Positions 25,911 to 35,092 of a DNA stretch of 64,000 bases are shown one piece after another. The notes beneath the pieces were generated by a model. It ran no database searches, was not told the DNA's origin, and saw only the letters and a program-made list of their open reading frames with translations. Origin of the DNA: Myxacorys californica WJT36-NPBG1 (lineage in GTDB: Bacteria; Cyanobacteriota; Cyanobacteriia; Leptolyngbyales; Leptolyngbyaceae); contig JAHHHO010000009.1 in NCBI GenBank assembly GCA_019359315.1, positions 1 through 64,000 on the forward strand, in the 5' to 3' direction. Both the position numbers and the translations under genes were made by a program. The stretch's first letter is position 1. Each line of letters opens with the position of its first letter.

Positions 25911-26387
25911 CTACCAGTCTTCGTCTGAGCCAAAAGAGAACTGATTTTCAGACGAGAATCCGGGTGACTTCCAAACAGTCATTTCTTTGTCAGGACAAGT
26001 TTCTACACCTTCGCCAATGCCATAGGGATGCATTCCGCACACCAACAGGGTATCGCCATACACCTGTCCGTGGAAGTGACGACAGCCCACGCACCCTAAA
26101 TGCTGTTTGAGCAATGGATCGACGGTTTGAAATACGGGTTGAGTGGCTTCCCCGACCATACTTTCGATGCCGAAGTAGGCTTCTAGAACGGGGCTAACCA
26201 ACTCTGTTACGTATTGCTCAATTTCGTCAGTAAAAACGTTATTAAGTTGTGTTGAGACTTCTTCAGAAAGAACGATAAATGTCTCTGCAACTTCCGTCAT
26301 ATCTTGAGCCACTTCAGCGAAAAAATCTCCGATGTGTCCTGCCATCGTGTCTAGCATTTCAGACCAGTCTTTTTGCCATTCATTCAT
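25911..26387 (-). CDS. Conserved hypothetical protein with Cys/His motif
   Basis: 158 residues from the ATG at 26387 (MNEWQKDWSEMLDTMAGHIG); an in-frame ATG nine codons earlier is possible. The N-terminal half is amphipathic helix (AEVAQDMTEVAETFIVLSEEV). The C-terminal half carries CVGCRHFHG ... LLVCGMHPYGIGEGVETCPD: four cysteines and two to three histidines spaced like a small metal or Fe-S site. I recognise the pattern as a cyanobacterial conserved protein without a named family. Redox or metal binding is inference from the residues. Confidence 0.75.
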   Translation of the reverse strand: MNEWQKDWSEMLDTMAGHIGDFFAEVAQDMTEVAETFIVLSEEVSTQLNNVFTDEIEQYVTELVSPVLEAYFGIESMVGEATQPVFQTVDPLLKQHLGCVGCRHFHGQVYGDTLLVCGMHPYGIGEGVETCPDKEMTVWKSPGFSSENQFSFGSDEDW

Positions 26388-26647
26388 AACGACTTTGCCG
26401 GGTTTATAACTCAAGTAAAATCAGTATCTCGCCGTTTGAGTGAAGCGTGAACGACTTGAAATCTCTACACCGAGAGAGTTTAGGGCGAGATGATGTCTGC
26501 CATCATACCTCGAATTAAAGTCCATCGTCGTAACAGAATATTTCTTCAATAACTGAGCAAAACCTAATCAAAATGCTGCTCACGTTAGAGGTTAATTGAA
26601 GAAGTTTTTTTTAGAGTAAATGTAGAATTTTTGTGGAGTTGGTTTCT

Positions 26648-26833
26648 ATGAATAACGCGATCGCATCTTTCATTCTGATCGTTTTACTTTGCACTCTGAT
26701 CTTTTCCCCATTTGCGGCGTTAGCGATGCTAATGCTCGTCATGTTCACCGCAGCACTCATTAGCCTCGTGTCTACCCTCACTCAAGCTGTTTTGGGCCAT
26801 GACTCTAGCACGCCGCAAACCGATAAAAAATAG
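26648..26833 (+). CDS. Small membrane protein, hypothetical
   Basis: 61 residues from the ATG at 26648 (MNNAIASFILIVLLCTLIF), with ggag nine bases upstream. Two adjoining hydrophobic segments (about 5-25 and 27-50) are followed by a short polar tail ending QTDKK. No family was recognised. The clear ribosome-binding site and the charged tail after the membrane part support a real gene. Confidence 0.55.
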   Translation: MNNAIASFILIVLLCTLIFSPFAALAMLMLVMFTAALISLVSTLTQAVLGHDSSTPQTDKK

Positions 26834-27038
26834 GTTTGTTTCTCAATGCGAAGATCAAGTCACTCCAATCGAGCTTAACATCGTGCTTAACGTAGTAAAG
26901 TAACTTCAAGTCGGGCACTTCAGTTCTCAAGTTTGCTTTAGGGTTGCAGTGAATTTGTTGCCCGACAGATGTTTCTATCGCTTTAGAAGCCGATACAATA
27001 TAGAGCTTTACTCATTTTTCTGAGCCTGAGTGAAATCC

Positions 27039-27851
27039 ATGAAGTCTTACTTTGCCGCCGCCATTCAAATGAACAGTCTGCCAGATTTGCAAAAGAATCT
27101 GGTTCAGGCAGAAGAATTGATCGATGTTGCCGTCCGACGAGGGGCAGAACTCGTGACGCTGCCGGAGAACTTTTCGTTTCTCGGTGATGAAGTGGCGAAA
27201 ATGGCCCAAGCCGACGCGATCGCGCAGGAAAGCGAGAAATTTCTCAAAACCGTCGCACAACGCTTTCAGATCACGATTTTAGGCGGCGGGTTTCCGGTTC
27301 CGGTCGGCAATGGTAAGGTTTACAATACGGCGCTGTTGGTTGGCCCGAACGGTCAAGAACTAGCCCGCTACGAGAAAGTTCACTTGTTTGATGTGAATGT
27401 GCCCGATGGCAACACCTATCGTGAATCAGAAACGGTTTTAGCTGGAATGCGGGTTCCACCGATTTACCCGTCTAAAGAATTGGGCAGTTTGGGGCTGTCG
27501 GTCTGCTATGACGTGCGGTTCCCAGAACTTTACCGTCAGATGTCTCAGTTAGGGGCAGAAGTGCTGTTTGTTCCCGCTGCGTTTACGGCATACACGGGCA
27601 AAGACCACTGGCAAGTGTTGCTACAAGCTAGAGCGATCGAGAATACCTGCTATGTGATTGCTCCCGCTCAGACGGGTCGCCACAATGCCGTACGGCAGTC
27701 TCACGGACACGCAATGATTATTGACCCTTGGGGCATGATTTTGGCAGATGCGGGAGAAGAGGTGGGGGTTGCGATCGCCGAAATTAGGCCAACTCGCCTT
27801 GAGCAAGTCCGGCGGCAGATGCCCTCATTGCAGCATCGCGTGTTTGTCTAG
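27039..27851 (+). CDS. Carbon-nitrogen hydrolase (Nit1/Nit2-like amidase)
   Basis: 270 residues from the ATG at 27039; a GTG three codons earlier is possible. A nitrilase-superfamily enzyme with the Glu-Lys-Cys triad visible: E in LVTLPENFSF, K in RYEKVHLFDV and C in LSVCYDVRFPELYR. HLFDVNVPDG and the RAIENTCYVIAPAQTG region place it with deaminated-glutathione amidase (Nit1) and omega-amidase-type proteins, which repair side products of transaminases. The exact substrate cannot be fixed. It is soluble and monocistronic. Confidence 0.92.
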   Translation: MKSYFAAAIQMNSLPDLQKNLVQAEELIDVAVRRGAELVTLPENFSFLGDEVAKMAQADAIAQESEKFLKTVAQRFQITILGGGFPVPVGNGKVYNTALLVGPNGQELARYEKVHLFDVNVPDGNTYRESETVLAGMRVPPIYPSKELGSLGLSVCYDVRFPELYRQMSQLGAEVLFVPAAFTAYTGKDHWQVLLQARAIENTCYVIAPAQTGRHNAVRQSHGHAMIIDPWGMILADAGEEVGVAIAEIRPTRLEQVRRQMPSLQHRVFV

Positions 27852-27939
27852 TCAGACTTCCTGTAGGGATGGAGAAATGTGGGCATTGAGAAATGTTACA
27901 GAGTCTGTACCATGGGAATCAGTGTTACTGCTTTGACTG

Positions 27940-29376
27940 ATGAATAATTTCTCGTCACTATTCTCCACTCCAGTTCAAATCCTGTCGCCAATTGTCGCGA
28001 ATGCCGAGCCAGAAAGTGGTTCCCTTGTTTTGGCAGGCGTGTTGCTGAGCCTAATCGTGGTTTACCTAGCTAGCAAAATTGGCGGCGAAATTTGCGCACG
28101 TATCGAGCTACCGGCGGTTCTAGGGGAGCTTCTAGGGGGCGTTTTGGTTGGCGTTTCTGCGCTGCACTTACTCGTCTTTCCAAGCGTTGATCTAACAGCG
28201 AGTCAGTCGATGGTAATGCAGCTATTGCAACTAACGGCTCATCTTGACCCAGCCGCGCTCACCAAAACCTTTGAGGTGCAGAGCGAAGTCCTCTCGACCT
28301 TGGCAGAAATGGGTGTGATCATTCTGCTGTTTGAGATTGGGTTAGAGTCTGATCTTAAAGAACTGATTCGAGTCGGACCGCAAGCCGCGATCGTGGCGGT
28401 CGTGGGAGTAGCAGTTCCGTTTGCGTTAGGCACAGCCGGTCTAATGCTGATATTCGGCGTTTCATCAGTTCCAGCCATTTTTGCAGGGGCAGCACTGACC
28501 GCCACCAGCATCGGCATTACAGCCAGGGTGCTGGCAGAAATTCAGCGTCTCAATTCTAAAGAAGGACAAATTATCATCGGGGCAGCCGTCTTAGACGACG
28601 TGTTGGGCATCATTGTACTTGCCGTGGTCGCGAGTTTGGCAAAGACCGGACAAGTCGAAATTGGGAACGTTATTTATTTGATTGTGAGCGCTGGCGTCTT
28701 TCTGATCGGCAGCCTCTGGCTCGGACTCCTGCTCAATCCATTTCTGGTATCGCTTGTAAACGAATTGAGAACGCGGGGACAGCTGTTGATCACTGCCCTG
28801 GTTCTGACCTTTGTTTTAGCGGATGTTGCGGTTGTAATCCAGCTAGAAGCCATCTTAGGGGCATTTGCGGCGGGGTTGATTTTGGCAGAAACCGAGAAGC
28901 GCACCGAGCTGCAAGAACAAGTTGCGCCTATCTCAGATATGCTTGTGCCCATTTTCTTTGTCGTGGTTGGCGCACGCACCGATTTGAGCGTCCTCAATCC
29001 ATTTGTGCCCAGCAATCGCGAAGGATTGATTATGGCTGCCTTCTTGGTCGCGGTTGCGATCGCGGGTAAAGTTGTCACCGGATTTACTATTTTTGGACAA
29101 CCAGAGCTAAATCGACTCGCGATCGGGGTTGGGATGATTCCTAGGGGCGAGGTGGGCTTAGTGTTTGCCTCAGTTGGTGCAACGACTGGAACATTACCCG
29201 AAGCCCTGCAAGCCGCCGTGATTGTGATGGTGATTTTGACTACGTTTCTAGCGCCACCCCTATTACGGGTTGTCTTTACTAACGGTGACTCTGTAGGACA
29301 AGAGGACGACCTTGCCATTCAAGGAGTTGCCCCCTCTGAAGTTCTAGAACCAGGCATTGTTCAACAGGATGACTAG
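27940..29376 (+). CDS. Cation:proton antiporter, CPA2 family
   Basis: 478 residues with about 12 hydrophobic segments. Typical monovalent-cation/proton antiporter-2 sequence: IELPAVLGELLGGVLVGVSAL, IILLFEIGLESDLKEL, FAGAALTATSIGITARVLAE, AAVLDDVLGIIVLAVVASLAK and MIPRGEVGLVFASVGATTG. The conserved Asp pair in LDDVLG forms the ion-binding site. It is related to cyanobacterial NhaS-type exchangers. There is no C-terminal KTN/RCK domain, only a short acidic tail. It exchanges Na+ or K+ for H+ in plasma or thylakoid membrane. Which cation is not decidable here. Confidence 0.93.
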   Translation: MNNFSSLFSTPVQILSPIVANAEPESGSLVLAGVLLSLIVVYLASKIGGEICARIELPAVLGELLGGVLVGVSALHLLVFPSVDLTASQSMVMQLLQLTAHLDPAALTKTFEVQSEVLSTLAEMGVIILLFEIGLESDLKELIRVGPQAAIVAVVGVAVPFALGTAGLMLIFGVSSVPAIFAGAALTATSIGITARVLAEIQRLNSKEGQIIIGAAVLDDVLGIIVLAVVASLAKTGQVEIGNVIYLIVSAGVFLIGSLWLGLLLNPFLVSLVNELRTRGQLLITALVLTFVLADVAVVIQLEAILGAFAAGLILAETEKRTELQEQVAPISDMLVPIFFVVVGARTDLSVLNPFVPSNREGLIMAAFLVAVAIAGKVVTGFTIFGQPELNRLAIGVGMIPRGEVGLVFASVGATTGTLPEALQAAVIVMVILTTFLAPPLLRVVFTNGDSVGQEDDLAIQGVAPSEVLEPGIVQQDD

Positions 29377-29389
29377 GTACAATGCACAT

Positions 29390-29458
29390 CCCAGAGCGCT
29401 CAGCAGCTGAACAAAGTAGCGCTGCGCCACATCAGCTCTTCCAAAGTTGCGCTCTGGG
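29390..29458. terminator. Nested stem-loop downstream of the antiporter gene
   Basis: cccagagcgc (29390-29399) pairs exactly with gcgctctggg (29449-29458). Inner agctga/tcagct segments can also pair. No T-run follows, so this is an mRNA 3' structure or an uncharacterised RNA element. Confidence 0.45.
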
Positions 29459-29707
29459 CCAATCTCATCTTTATAATTTCTTTGCAATTAGAACCATGAA
29501 CTCCAGAAAATAGTTTGATTCTTAAGCATCTATATTAAAATGCTGTAGCCAAATCGCTCACTGCCGTACCCATCGGTAGAAACACTCTCAGGCTCTCAAC
29601 GTGTCTCAATTAGCCATAAATTCTTATGCCAGCAGTCATTGAAGCGCTTGTCCAGCCTTTGCGCAACTTCAGCGTTCATCTTTACGTCTGCACCGTTCGA
29701 GAGCTTA

Positions 29708-29733
29708 AAATTCTGCTTAGCTAAGCAGAATTT
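29708..29733. repeat. 26-bp perfect palindrome
   Basis: aaattctgcttag followed directly by its exact reverse complement, with no loop. It is not at a gene border that it obviously terminates. Possible dimeric-protein site or remnant of an inverted duplication. Confidence 0.6.
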
Positions 29734-30055
29734 CCAGAATAGGGTGCAGTTGCGGTGAATATTGGGAAGGTTATTTTTGAATGACCAATCTGATCTCAAG
29801 TTTTGGTTCACGGCTGCCCTAAATCGTTAGCTTCGATAGATCAGAGCTTGTCTATCAGAGGACACAGCAACTATTAATCGTGTGTGTGAGAAGACTAAAT
29901 AGGGAAAATGCGGCGCTTTAACTGAGGCAATCATTCATCATTTCGCCTCGCTATTTCTAGCTAAGACTCTGCACCAAATGTAGCAATTGAAAGCGTGGGT
30001 TTGAGTATTTGCAGGTTCAAAGCAGGGCGACGCGATGCACACAAGGAGAACGACA

Positions 30056-31939
30056 TTGAAACGCGATCAGGTCAACAATCAACGAAACTGGAGAGGGCTA
30101 AATTCTTATTTATATTCTTTATTACCCCTTGTTTTCTTTTTCCTAACCTCGCCTGCCGAGGCAGCGAGACTACAATCTTGGCGGTTTGATGCGGCTCAAA
30201 ATCGCCTCGACTTTACAACCGATGACGGGGTACAGCCCAGAGCACAACTGATTGCAGATCCGACGCGGCTAATTATCGATCTGCCCGGAACGACTTTGGG
30301 GCGTCCTGCTGTCACCCAGTCCTATGGAGGGGCGGTTCGCTCTGTGCGGGTAGGACAATTTGAGCGAGGAACGACTCGGATCGTGATGGAACTTGCTCCG
30401 GGCTATACACTTGACCCGGCGCAAGTAAAATTTCGCGGAACAACGGCTCAGCAGTGGTCGGTGCAAGTCCCAACACCTCAATTTGCGGGTACTAATTCGG
30501 AAATAACGCAACTGCCGTCATCAGCAATCAGTCGTCCTCCTCTCAGGAGTCTCCCTCCAAGCAGCAATCGACCCCTGATCAGTCGCGGAGGCATTCAGAT
30601 TCAAAGCATTCAGGCAACCCAAGACGGTTTCTTTTTGCGGACAACAGAAGGGCAAGCGCAGATCCGATCGCTGAGAAGCGGCGATCGCCGCCAGATGTAT
30701 ATTGATATTTACGGAGCAACACTCTCTTCCAGCGCTTATCCTCGCGATTTATCGGTAAACCAGAATGGAGTGAGCCGATTGCAGGTGTCGCAGTTTCAAG
30801 CCTCGCCGCCTGTGGTCAGGGTGGCATTGTCTTTATCTCCCGATAGCCCCAATTGGGAAGCTTCGATGAGCGGCACGGGCAGTACAGGCGGTATTGTTGT
30901 TCTGCCTCAAACGTCTGGGTCTAGCTCCATTCCCACGGCTGAATTGCCGCGAAAGGAACCGCAGAGCCAGTTGCCTGGATCACAAGCTCAGTCGGGAACT
31001 GCCAAAATTCAGTCGGTGGAATACGACGCAGCTGCCAGCCAGCTTCTGATTCGAGCCGATCAGCCCATTACCTACACATCAGGATGGGATAGAGCCAGTG
31101 GAGCGTATCGAATTACGGTTCCATCGGCGAGACTAGACAGCAACATTCGAGGGCCTCAACTACCCAGCAACAGTCCCCTGCTGCAAGTCCGGATTCGCCA
31201 AGAAGACACGAACGTGGCGATTTTGATGACGCCTGCCTCTGGTGTTCAAGTCGGAACTCCCAATCAGCCCAGTCGGCAACTCGTGTCGCTCTCGCTCCGT
31301 CGAAGCGCTTTATTGTCTCCCCCAAATCCGACTCTGGGTTCCTCTATTCCTGTTCCTCCGGCCACCCGTCCAAATCCGGTTCAGCCCCGCACCCGAACGC
31401 CGAGTGGTCGTTTGGTGGTGGTGATTGATCCAGGACATGGAGGACCTGATCCGGGCGCGGTCGGCATTGGCAACATTTACGAGAAAAATGTTGTTTTAGA
31501 TATCAGCCGTCAAGTAGCGGCGCTGCTAGAGCAGCAGGGCATTCAAGCGATTCTGACTCGCCCCGACGATCGAGATTTAGATTTAGAGCCGCGAGTGGCG
31601 ATCGCACAACGCGCCAATGCAACCGTTTTTGTCAGCATTCATGCCAATGCGATCAGTATGAGTCGCCCCGATATTAATGGCTTAGAAACGTACTACTTCT
31701 CGTCTGGCGCAGGTCTGGCACAGTCGATTCACAGCAGCATTTTGCAGGCGACCGGAACGCGCGATCGCGGCGTCCGCAAAGCGCGATTCTACGTGATTCG
31801 GAAAACCTCAATGCCGTCTGTCTTAGTTGAGACAGGCTTTGTAACGGGGGCAGAAGATGCGCCCAAGTTAGCCACGCCGGGTTATCGACAGCAGTTAGCT
31901 CAAGCGATCGCCCGGGGTATTATTCAATACTTGCGTTAA
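30056..31939 (+). CDS. N-acetylmuramoyl-L-alanine amidase with AMIN domains
   Basis: 627 residues from TTG 30056, chosen because aaggag lies seven bases upstream; the ATG at 30035 in the same frame has no ribosome-binding site. Signal peptide at about 15-37 (LLPLVFFFLTSPAEAA), then AMIN domains at about 40-135, 180-265 and 310-400 (beta-rich, bind envelope components). A Pro/Ser linker leads to the Amidase_3 catalytic domain (about 445-627). Zinc ligands: H in VVIDPGHGGPDPGA, E in YEKNVVLD, H in VSIHANA; catalytic E in LVETGF. It cleaves stem peptides from septal peptidoglycan for daughter-cell separation (AmiC type). murI follows in the same direction. Confidence 0.95.
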   Translation: MKRDQVNNQRNWRGLNSYLYSLLPLVFFFLTSPAEAARLQSWRFDAAQNRLDFTTDDGVQPRAQLIADPTRLIIDLPGTTLGRPAVTQSYGGAVRSVRVGQFERGTTRIVMELAPGYTLDPAQVKFRGTTAQQWSVQVPTPQFAGTNSEITQLPSSAISRPPLRSLPPSSNRPLISRGGIQIQSIQATQDGFFLRTTEGQAQIRSLRSGDRRQMYIDIYGATLSSSAYPRDLSVNQNGVSRLQVSQFQASPPVVRVALSLSPDSPNWEASMSGTGSTGGIVVLPQTSGSSSIPTAELPRKEPQSQLPGSQAQSGTAKIQSVEYDAAASQLLIRADQPITYTSGWDRASGAYRITVPSARLDSNIRGPQLPSNSPLLQVRIRQEDTNVAILMTPASGVQVGTPNQPSRQLVSLSLRRSALLSPPNPTLGSSIPVPPATRPNPVQPRTRTPSGRLVVVIDPGHGGPDPGAVGIGNIYEKNVVLDISRQVAALLEQQGIQAILTRPDDRDLDLEPRVAIAQRANATVFVSIHANAISMSRPDINGLETYYFSSGAGLAQSIHSSILQATGTRDRGVRKARFYVIRKTSMPSVLVETGFVTGAEDAPKLATPGYRQQLAQAIARGIIQYLR

Positions 31940-32033
31940 CACAACCAGACTTGAGCCTTTAGGGAATTGCGCCTAGGCTTAGAATTTCGTATGGTGTGAA
32001 TTATTTTGTGGTGTGGAGTTCAAACTTTAGAAT

Positions 32034-32909
32034 ATGAAGAATCAAACATCTGATGCGGTTAGACGAGCAGAGTCAATGCTCCATGCCTCATCGCAAAGCT
32101 CCGATCTGATTGGGGTGTTTGATAGTGGAGTGGGCGGCTTAACAGTGTTGCGCGAACTCTATCGCCAACTGCCAAACGAATCGATTTTATATTTCGGAGA
32201 TACAGCGCGATTGCCCTATGGGACGCGATCGCGCTTAGAAATTGAACAATTTGTGCGGGAGATCTTGGTGTGGATGACGGCACATCGCGTCAAGATGGTG
32301 ATCATGGCGTGCAATACGAGTTCGGCTTTAGCGATCGAGACGGTTCGCCAAGAATTTCCGGGATTGCCTATTTTGGGTGTTATTTTGCCCGGTGCGCGGG
32401 CGGCAGTTCAGAAGGGCAAGCGGATTGGGGTGATTTCGACTCCGGCTACGGCTCAAAGTGATGCCTACCGTCAGGCTATTTTAGAAGTCGATGCGACGGC
32501 CCAAGTTTGGCAAGTCGGCTGTCCCGAATTTGTCCCTCTAATCGAACAAGGTCGAATTAATGACCTATATACTTACCAAGTTGTCGAGCAGTATTTGCAG
32601 CCGTTACTAGAGCAGGAAATTGATACCTTAGTGTATGGCTGTACTCACTATCCGCACTTGGCTCCTGTAATTCGGTCGATTGTACCCAAGTCAGTGCAGT
32701 TGATTGATCCGGCATCTCATGTGGTTTTAGCAGCGGCTCAAGAGTTAGATGTGTTGGGTCTGCGCCATACTCGCCCACCAAAGCCGACTCGATTTTATGT
32801 GAGCGGCGATCCTCATCCGTTTGTTCAGATTTCTCGTCAATGGTTAGGCTGTACGCCTTGTGTTGAGCAAGTGCGGTTGTCAGAGGTGGCAGAGCAGGTA
32901 GCAAGTTAA
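32034..32909 (+). CDS. murI: Glutamate racemase MurI
   Basis: 291 residues. It supplies D-glutamate for peptidoglycan precursors. Family motifs: VFDSGVGGLTVLREL, YFGDTARLPYGTRS, the first catalytic Cys in MACNTSSALA (C93) and the second in YGCTHYPHLAP (C203). The N-terminus is about 20 residues longer than usual; the ATG at codon 15 is an alternative. Placement behind the amidase gene makes a small cell-wall pair. An inverted repeat (32951-32975) lies downstream. Confidence 0.96.
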   Translation: MKNQTSDAVRRAESMLHASSQSSDLIGVFDSGVGGLTVLRELYRQLPNESILYFGDTARLPYGTRSRLEIEQFVREILVWMTAHRVKMVIMACNTSSALAIETVRQEFPGLPILGVILPGARAAVQKGKRIGVISTPATAQSDAYRQAILEVDATAQVWQVGCPEFVPLIEQGRINDLYTYQVVEQYLQPLLEQEIDTLVYGCTHYPHLAPVIRSIVPKSVQLIDPASHVVLAAAQELDVLGLRHTRPPKPTRFYVSGDPHPFVQISRQWLGCTPCVEQVRLSEVAEQVAS

Positions 32910-32950
32910 ACAGGAAGCGCCTTCGCTGCAAAGCATGTACGGAAGGCTAT

Positions 32951-32975
32951 AAGCAGCTAGGTTAACTAGCTGCTT
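32951..32975. terminator. Stem-loop after murI
   Basis: aagcagctag and ctagctgctt form a perfect 10-bp stem with a 5-base loop. Only a weak T-rich tail follows. It lies between convergent genes and may serve both. Confidence 0.6.
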
Positions 32976-33033
32976 TAGATCAAGTCACGGTGTATAAAAT
33001 TGAAACAGTTCCTCTAACAGGATGTAGAGCCTA

Positions 33034-33939
33034 CTATCGGCTGCTAGTTGGTCTGGTGACAGGAATGTTAGGTAAGTAAACCGTTTCGCCATTCAATAGA
33101 GCATACACGCTCTTGTTGGGATAAGCTTTCTTGTTCCATTGCAAGTTCGCGATCGCTTGCTCCCGATTCCAATTTGGCTCAAACCCGACGCGCATTCCAC
33201 CCCAAAATAACTCGTAGCCAACTTTCTGACCGTTGAGAATTCCCTCAACTCGTTTGTTGGGATAAGCTTTTTTGTTCTGTTGCAGGTTTGCGATCGCTTG
33301 CTCCCGGCTCCAGCTTGGCTCAAATCCAACTCTCACGCCATCCCAAAACAATTCATAGCCAATCTTTTGACCGTCAAAATAGCCTTCGACTTTTCGATTA
33401 GGATATGTTTTCTTCGCTAACTCTAAATGAGTGACTGAATCTTGGCGCGACCAATTCGGCGATCTTGCAACTAGCTCACCATCCAAATAATACTCATATC
33501 CCTTCGCACCCAGATGGCGATCGTCTGACAACATGGTGCGATTTGGAAAATTCAACGTAATCGCTTCTCTTTGGCAATTGCCTGCATTACAAACTTGAGC
33601 AACCCCCTGTAATTGTGGCGGTCTTGAGAAAGGAGTAACACATCCTTCTACCCGAAGATGACCCTTGGCAGTGTCCATTGCACCAAACACCGGACAGCCA
33701 CCTTCGACCGGAAGGACAACTTTTTGACTGGTGAGTGACCCTGACTGAGTGTAAAGAGAATAGTCACTCGTATTTGCCTCAACACAGACATTGATGCCCA
33801 TTGCAGGAACGCATTGAACGAAGTTAGAGTCTGCGTGTGCAGCCCGTGCTCCTACAAGTGTAAACATAGGAATGCTAATGTTTAAGAGTGCGAAAACTGC
33901 TAGAGATTTCCGAGATTTGAAGAATTGAATTGCAGACAT
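33034..33939 (-). CDS. Secreted protein with three ~47-residue repeats (promoter-module gene 1)
   Basis: 301 residues with a signal peptide (about 10-37, cleaved near AAHADS). Residues about 40-135 are a Cys-containing domain. Three imperfect repeats follow: each begins GYExxxDGxxVxxxPxWSR, continues QAIANLQxNKKAYPNKxVEG and ends with a GQK step. I recognise no family; repeat units two and three are nearly identical also in DNA, a sign of recent duplication. aaggag precedes the ATG. It is the first of three neighbouring leftward genes that share an 81-bp promoter module (34028-34108 here). Ligand binding outside the cell is inference. Confidence 0.75.
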   Translation of the reverse strand: MSAIQFFKSRKSLAVFALLNISIPMFTLVGARAAHADSNFVQCVPAMGINVCVEANTSDYSLYTQSGSLTSQKVVLPVEGGCPVFGAMDTAKGHLRVEGCVTPFSRPPQLQGVAQVCNAGNCQREAITLNFPNRTMLSDDRHLGAKGYEYYLDGELVARSPNWSRQDSVTHLELAKKTYPNRKVEGYFDGQKIGYELFWDGVRVGFEPSWSREQAIANLQQNKKAYPNKRVEGILNGQKVGYELFWGGMRVGFEPNWNREQAIANLQWNKKAYPNKSVYALLNGETVYLPNIPVTRPTSSR

Positions 33940-34027
33940 GATTGAAGCTCCTTCGTGAGGTTGGTATCTGTAATAAAAGATTTTTCTGAGATGTTGTCTG
34001 GTTTGTTAATTGATGAGCAACCGTTTC

Positions 34028-34108
34028 TCTCAGAACACTTTCAATTTACTGGCTTATCTGATGCGGGTCGATAACTATAAATTAAGGAAAGTTAAGGAGC
34101 GCGTTAGG
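34028..34108 (-). promoter_or_regulatory. Shared promoter module A
   Basis: Minus strand, in order: CCTAAC, six bases, CTTAACTT-TC-CTTAATTT (34079-34096), 30 bases, -10 element TAAATT (34043-34048), then GTGTTCTGAGA (34028-34038) at the predicted start. The same elements recur with identical spacing upstream of the next two genes. The direct repeats resemble those bound by PhoB/OmpR-type response regulators. Confidence 0.75.
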
Positions 34109-34174
34109 TAAGTTTGCTAGAAAAATTAGGATGAATTAGCAAGTTTTGAACGACCATTAGGTTCAGAATTAATG

Positions 34175-34200
34175 AAAAAAGCCCCTACCGGAGTAGGAGC
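34175..34200 (-). terminator. Terminator of the gene at 34266
   Basis: On the minus strand gctcctac, four-base loop, gtaggggc (one mismatch), then six Ts. It is nearly identical to the terminator at 35024-35049. Confidence 0.85.
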
Positions 34201-34265
34201 GATCGCAAGTTTTAGTAAGCAAAAACAGCATTAATGTGATTGCATGTCTTCTTAGAGGAAATCTA

Positions 34266-34805
34266 TTAATCGAGAAAATCTAGTAGCCCAGGTTTGCCTT
34301 TACGCTCTACTGGGCAAATATAGGTACTCAGAAGCCTATGGTCATAGCTCCAGGAGTTCACTAAATAGGGAGGATTTTGCGAACCGTACTTTTGGCTGGG
34401 GTTGAAGTTTTTATTTTTCTCGACTGTCCAATAGCCTCCAGCTTGAAGTTTCGCTTCTATGCTGCTACCTCCGATTGCACTGTACTTCTCGACACCACAA
34501 TCTACCGACTCCGCGTAATTGAATCTTGGTTTAATAACCACGCGAATTGAAGCAACATCTAGCATGCGATCGCGCTTCTTACTAGGATTGCAATCTTTGG
34601 TCTGCCAATTGCAGCAGCCATTATCGCCAGCCTTAATGGTTTTAGACATCCCCTTCCATTCTGCTTGTTGAAAGTAGATTTGCTTATCAGTTGCATTATA
34701 GATACAGAATGCATCAGCACGATTTGCGGTTGCTCCAATTCCAAACATTCCGAACAGTGTAGTGATAGCAGAAACAGACAAAATAGACACGATCGCAGCT
34801 TTCAT
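34266..34805 (-). CDS. Secreted Cys-containing hypothetical protein (promoter-module gene 2)
   Basis: 179 residues with a signal peptide (about 3-32, cleaved near ADAF). The mature part has six cysteines (FCIYNATDK, GCCNWQTKDC, VDCGVEK, YICPVERK), enough for disulfides. The pattern CIYNATDKQIYFQQAEWKGMSKTIKAGDNGCCNW suggests a small beta-sandwich of the kind seen in secreted cyanobacterial and fungal-like proteins, but I recognise no named family. The ribosome-binding sequence is aggaatgag. Promoter module B lies 73-153 bases upstream. The transcript ends at the hairpin 34175-34200. Confidence 0.7.
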   Translation of the reverse strand: MKAAIVSILSVSAITTLFGMFGIGATANRADAFCIYNATDKQIYFQQAEWKGMSKTIKAGDNGCCNWQTKDCNPSKKRDRMLDVASIRVVIKPRFNYAESVDCGVEKYSAIGGSSIEAKLQAGGYWTVEKNKNFNPSQKYGSQNPPYLVNSWSYDHRLLSTYICPVERKGKPGLLDFLD

Positions 34806-34877
34806 GATTAGCTCATTCCTATTTAGATGACAAGATTTTGATTGGATGTCCTGTTAATTTGGCTCAGTCATTTCGTT

Positions 34878-34958
34878 TCTCAGAACACTATTAATGTATT
34901 AGTTTTTCTGCAATGCCACCATAACTATAAGTTGAGAAAAGTTATGGAGCTTGTTAAG
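34878..34958 (-). promoter_or_regulatory. Shared promoter module B
   Basis: Minus strand: CTTAAC, six bases, CATAACTT-TT-CTCAACTT (34929-34946), 30 bases, -10 TACATT (34893-34898), then GTGTTCTGAGA (34878-34888). The layout is the same as module A, base for base in spacing. Confidence 0.75.
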
Positions 34959-35023
34959 ATAAGCTCGCTATAAGAGTTAAGGTGAATCGTAAACTTTATC
35001 AATCAAACTGATAGCAACACAGC

Positions 35024-35049
35024 AAAAAAGCTCCTACCGGAGTAGGAGC
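35024..35049 (-). terminator. Terminator of the peptidoglycan-binding gene
   Basis: On the minus strand a perfect 8-bp stem gctcctac/gtaggagc with a four-base loop, followed by six Ts. Confidence 0.9.
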
Positions 35050-35092
35050 GATCGTGAATTCTTCAGCTTTATAAAACAAGAATTTGAGCTAT

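Larger units (their letters stand above)
29377..30055. other. Spacer after the antiporter gene with two stem structures
   Basis: 679 bp. It holds the nested stem-loop 29390-29458 and the perfect 26-bp palindrome 29708-29733. A 71-codon leftward frame (29596-29811) lacks a clear ribosome-binding site and family. It could be a gene remnant but is not called. Confidence 0.5.
33940..34265. other. 5' region of promoter-module gene 1
   Basis: 326 bp between two leftward genes. It holds the leader of the 33,034 gene, promoter module A and the terminator of the 34,266 gene. No gene is seen. Confidence 0.7.

Noticed and set aside
28674-29318. 214-codon frame antisense to the antiporter gene
   Set aside because: Shadow of a GC-biased membrane-protein gene. 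Thr/Ser/Ala-rich composition is typical of antisense translation.
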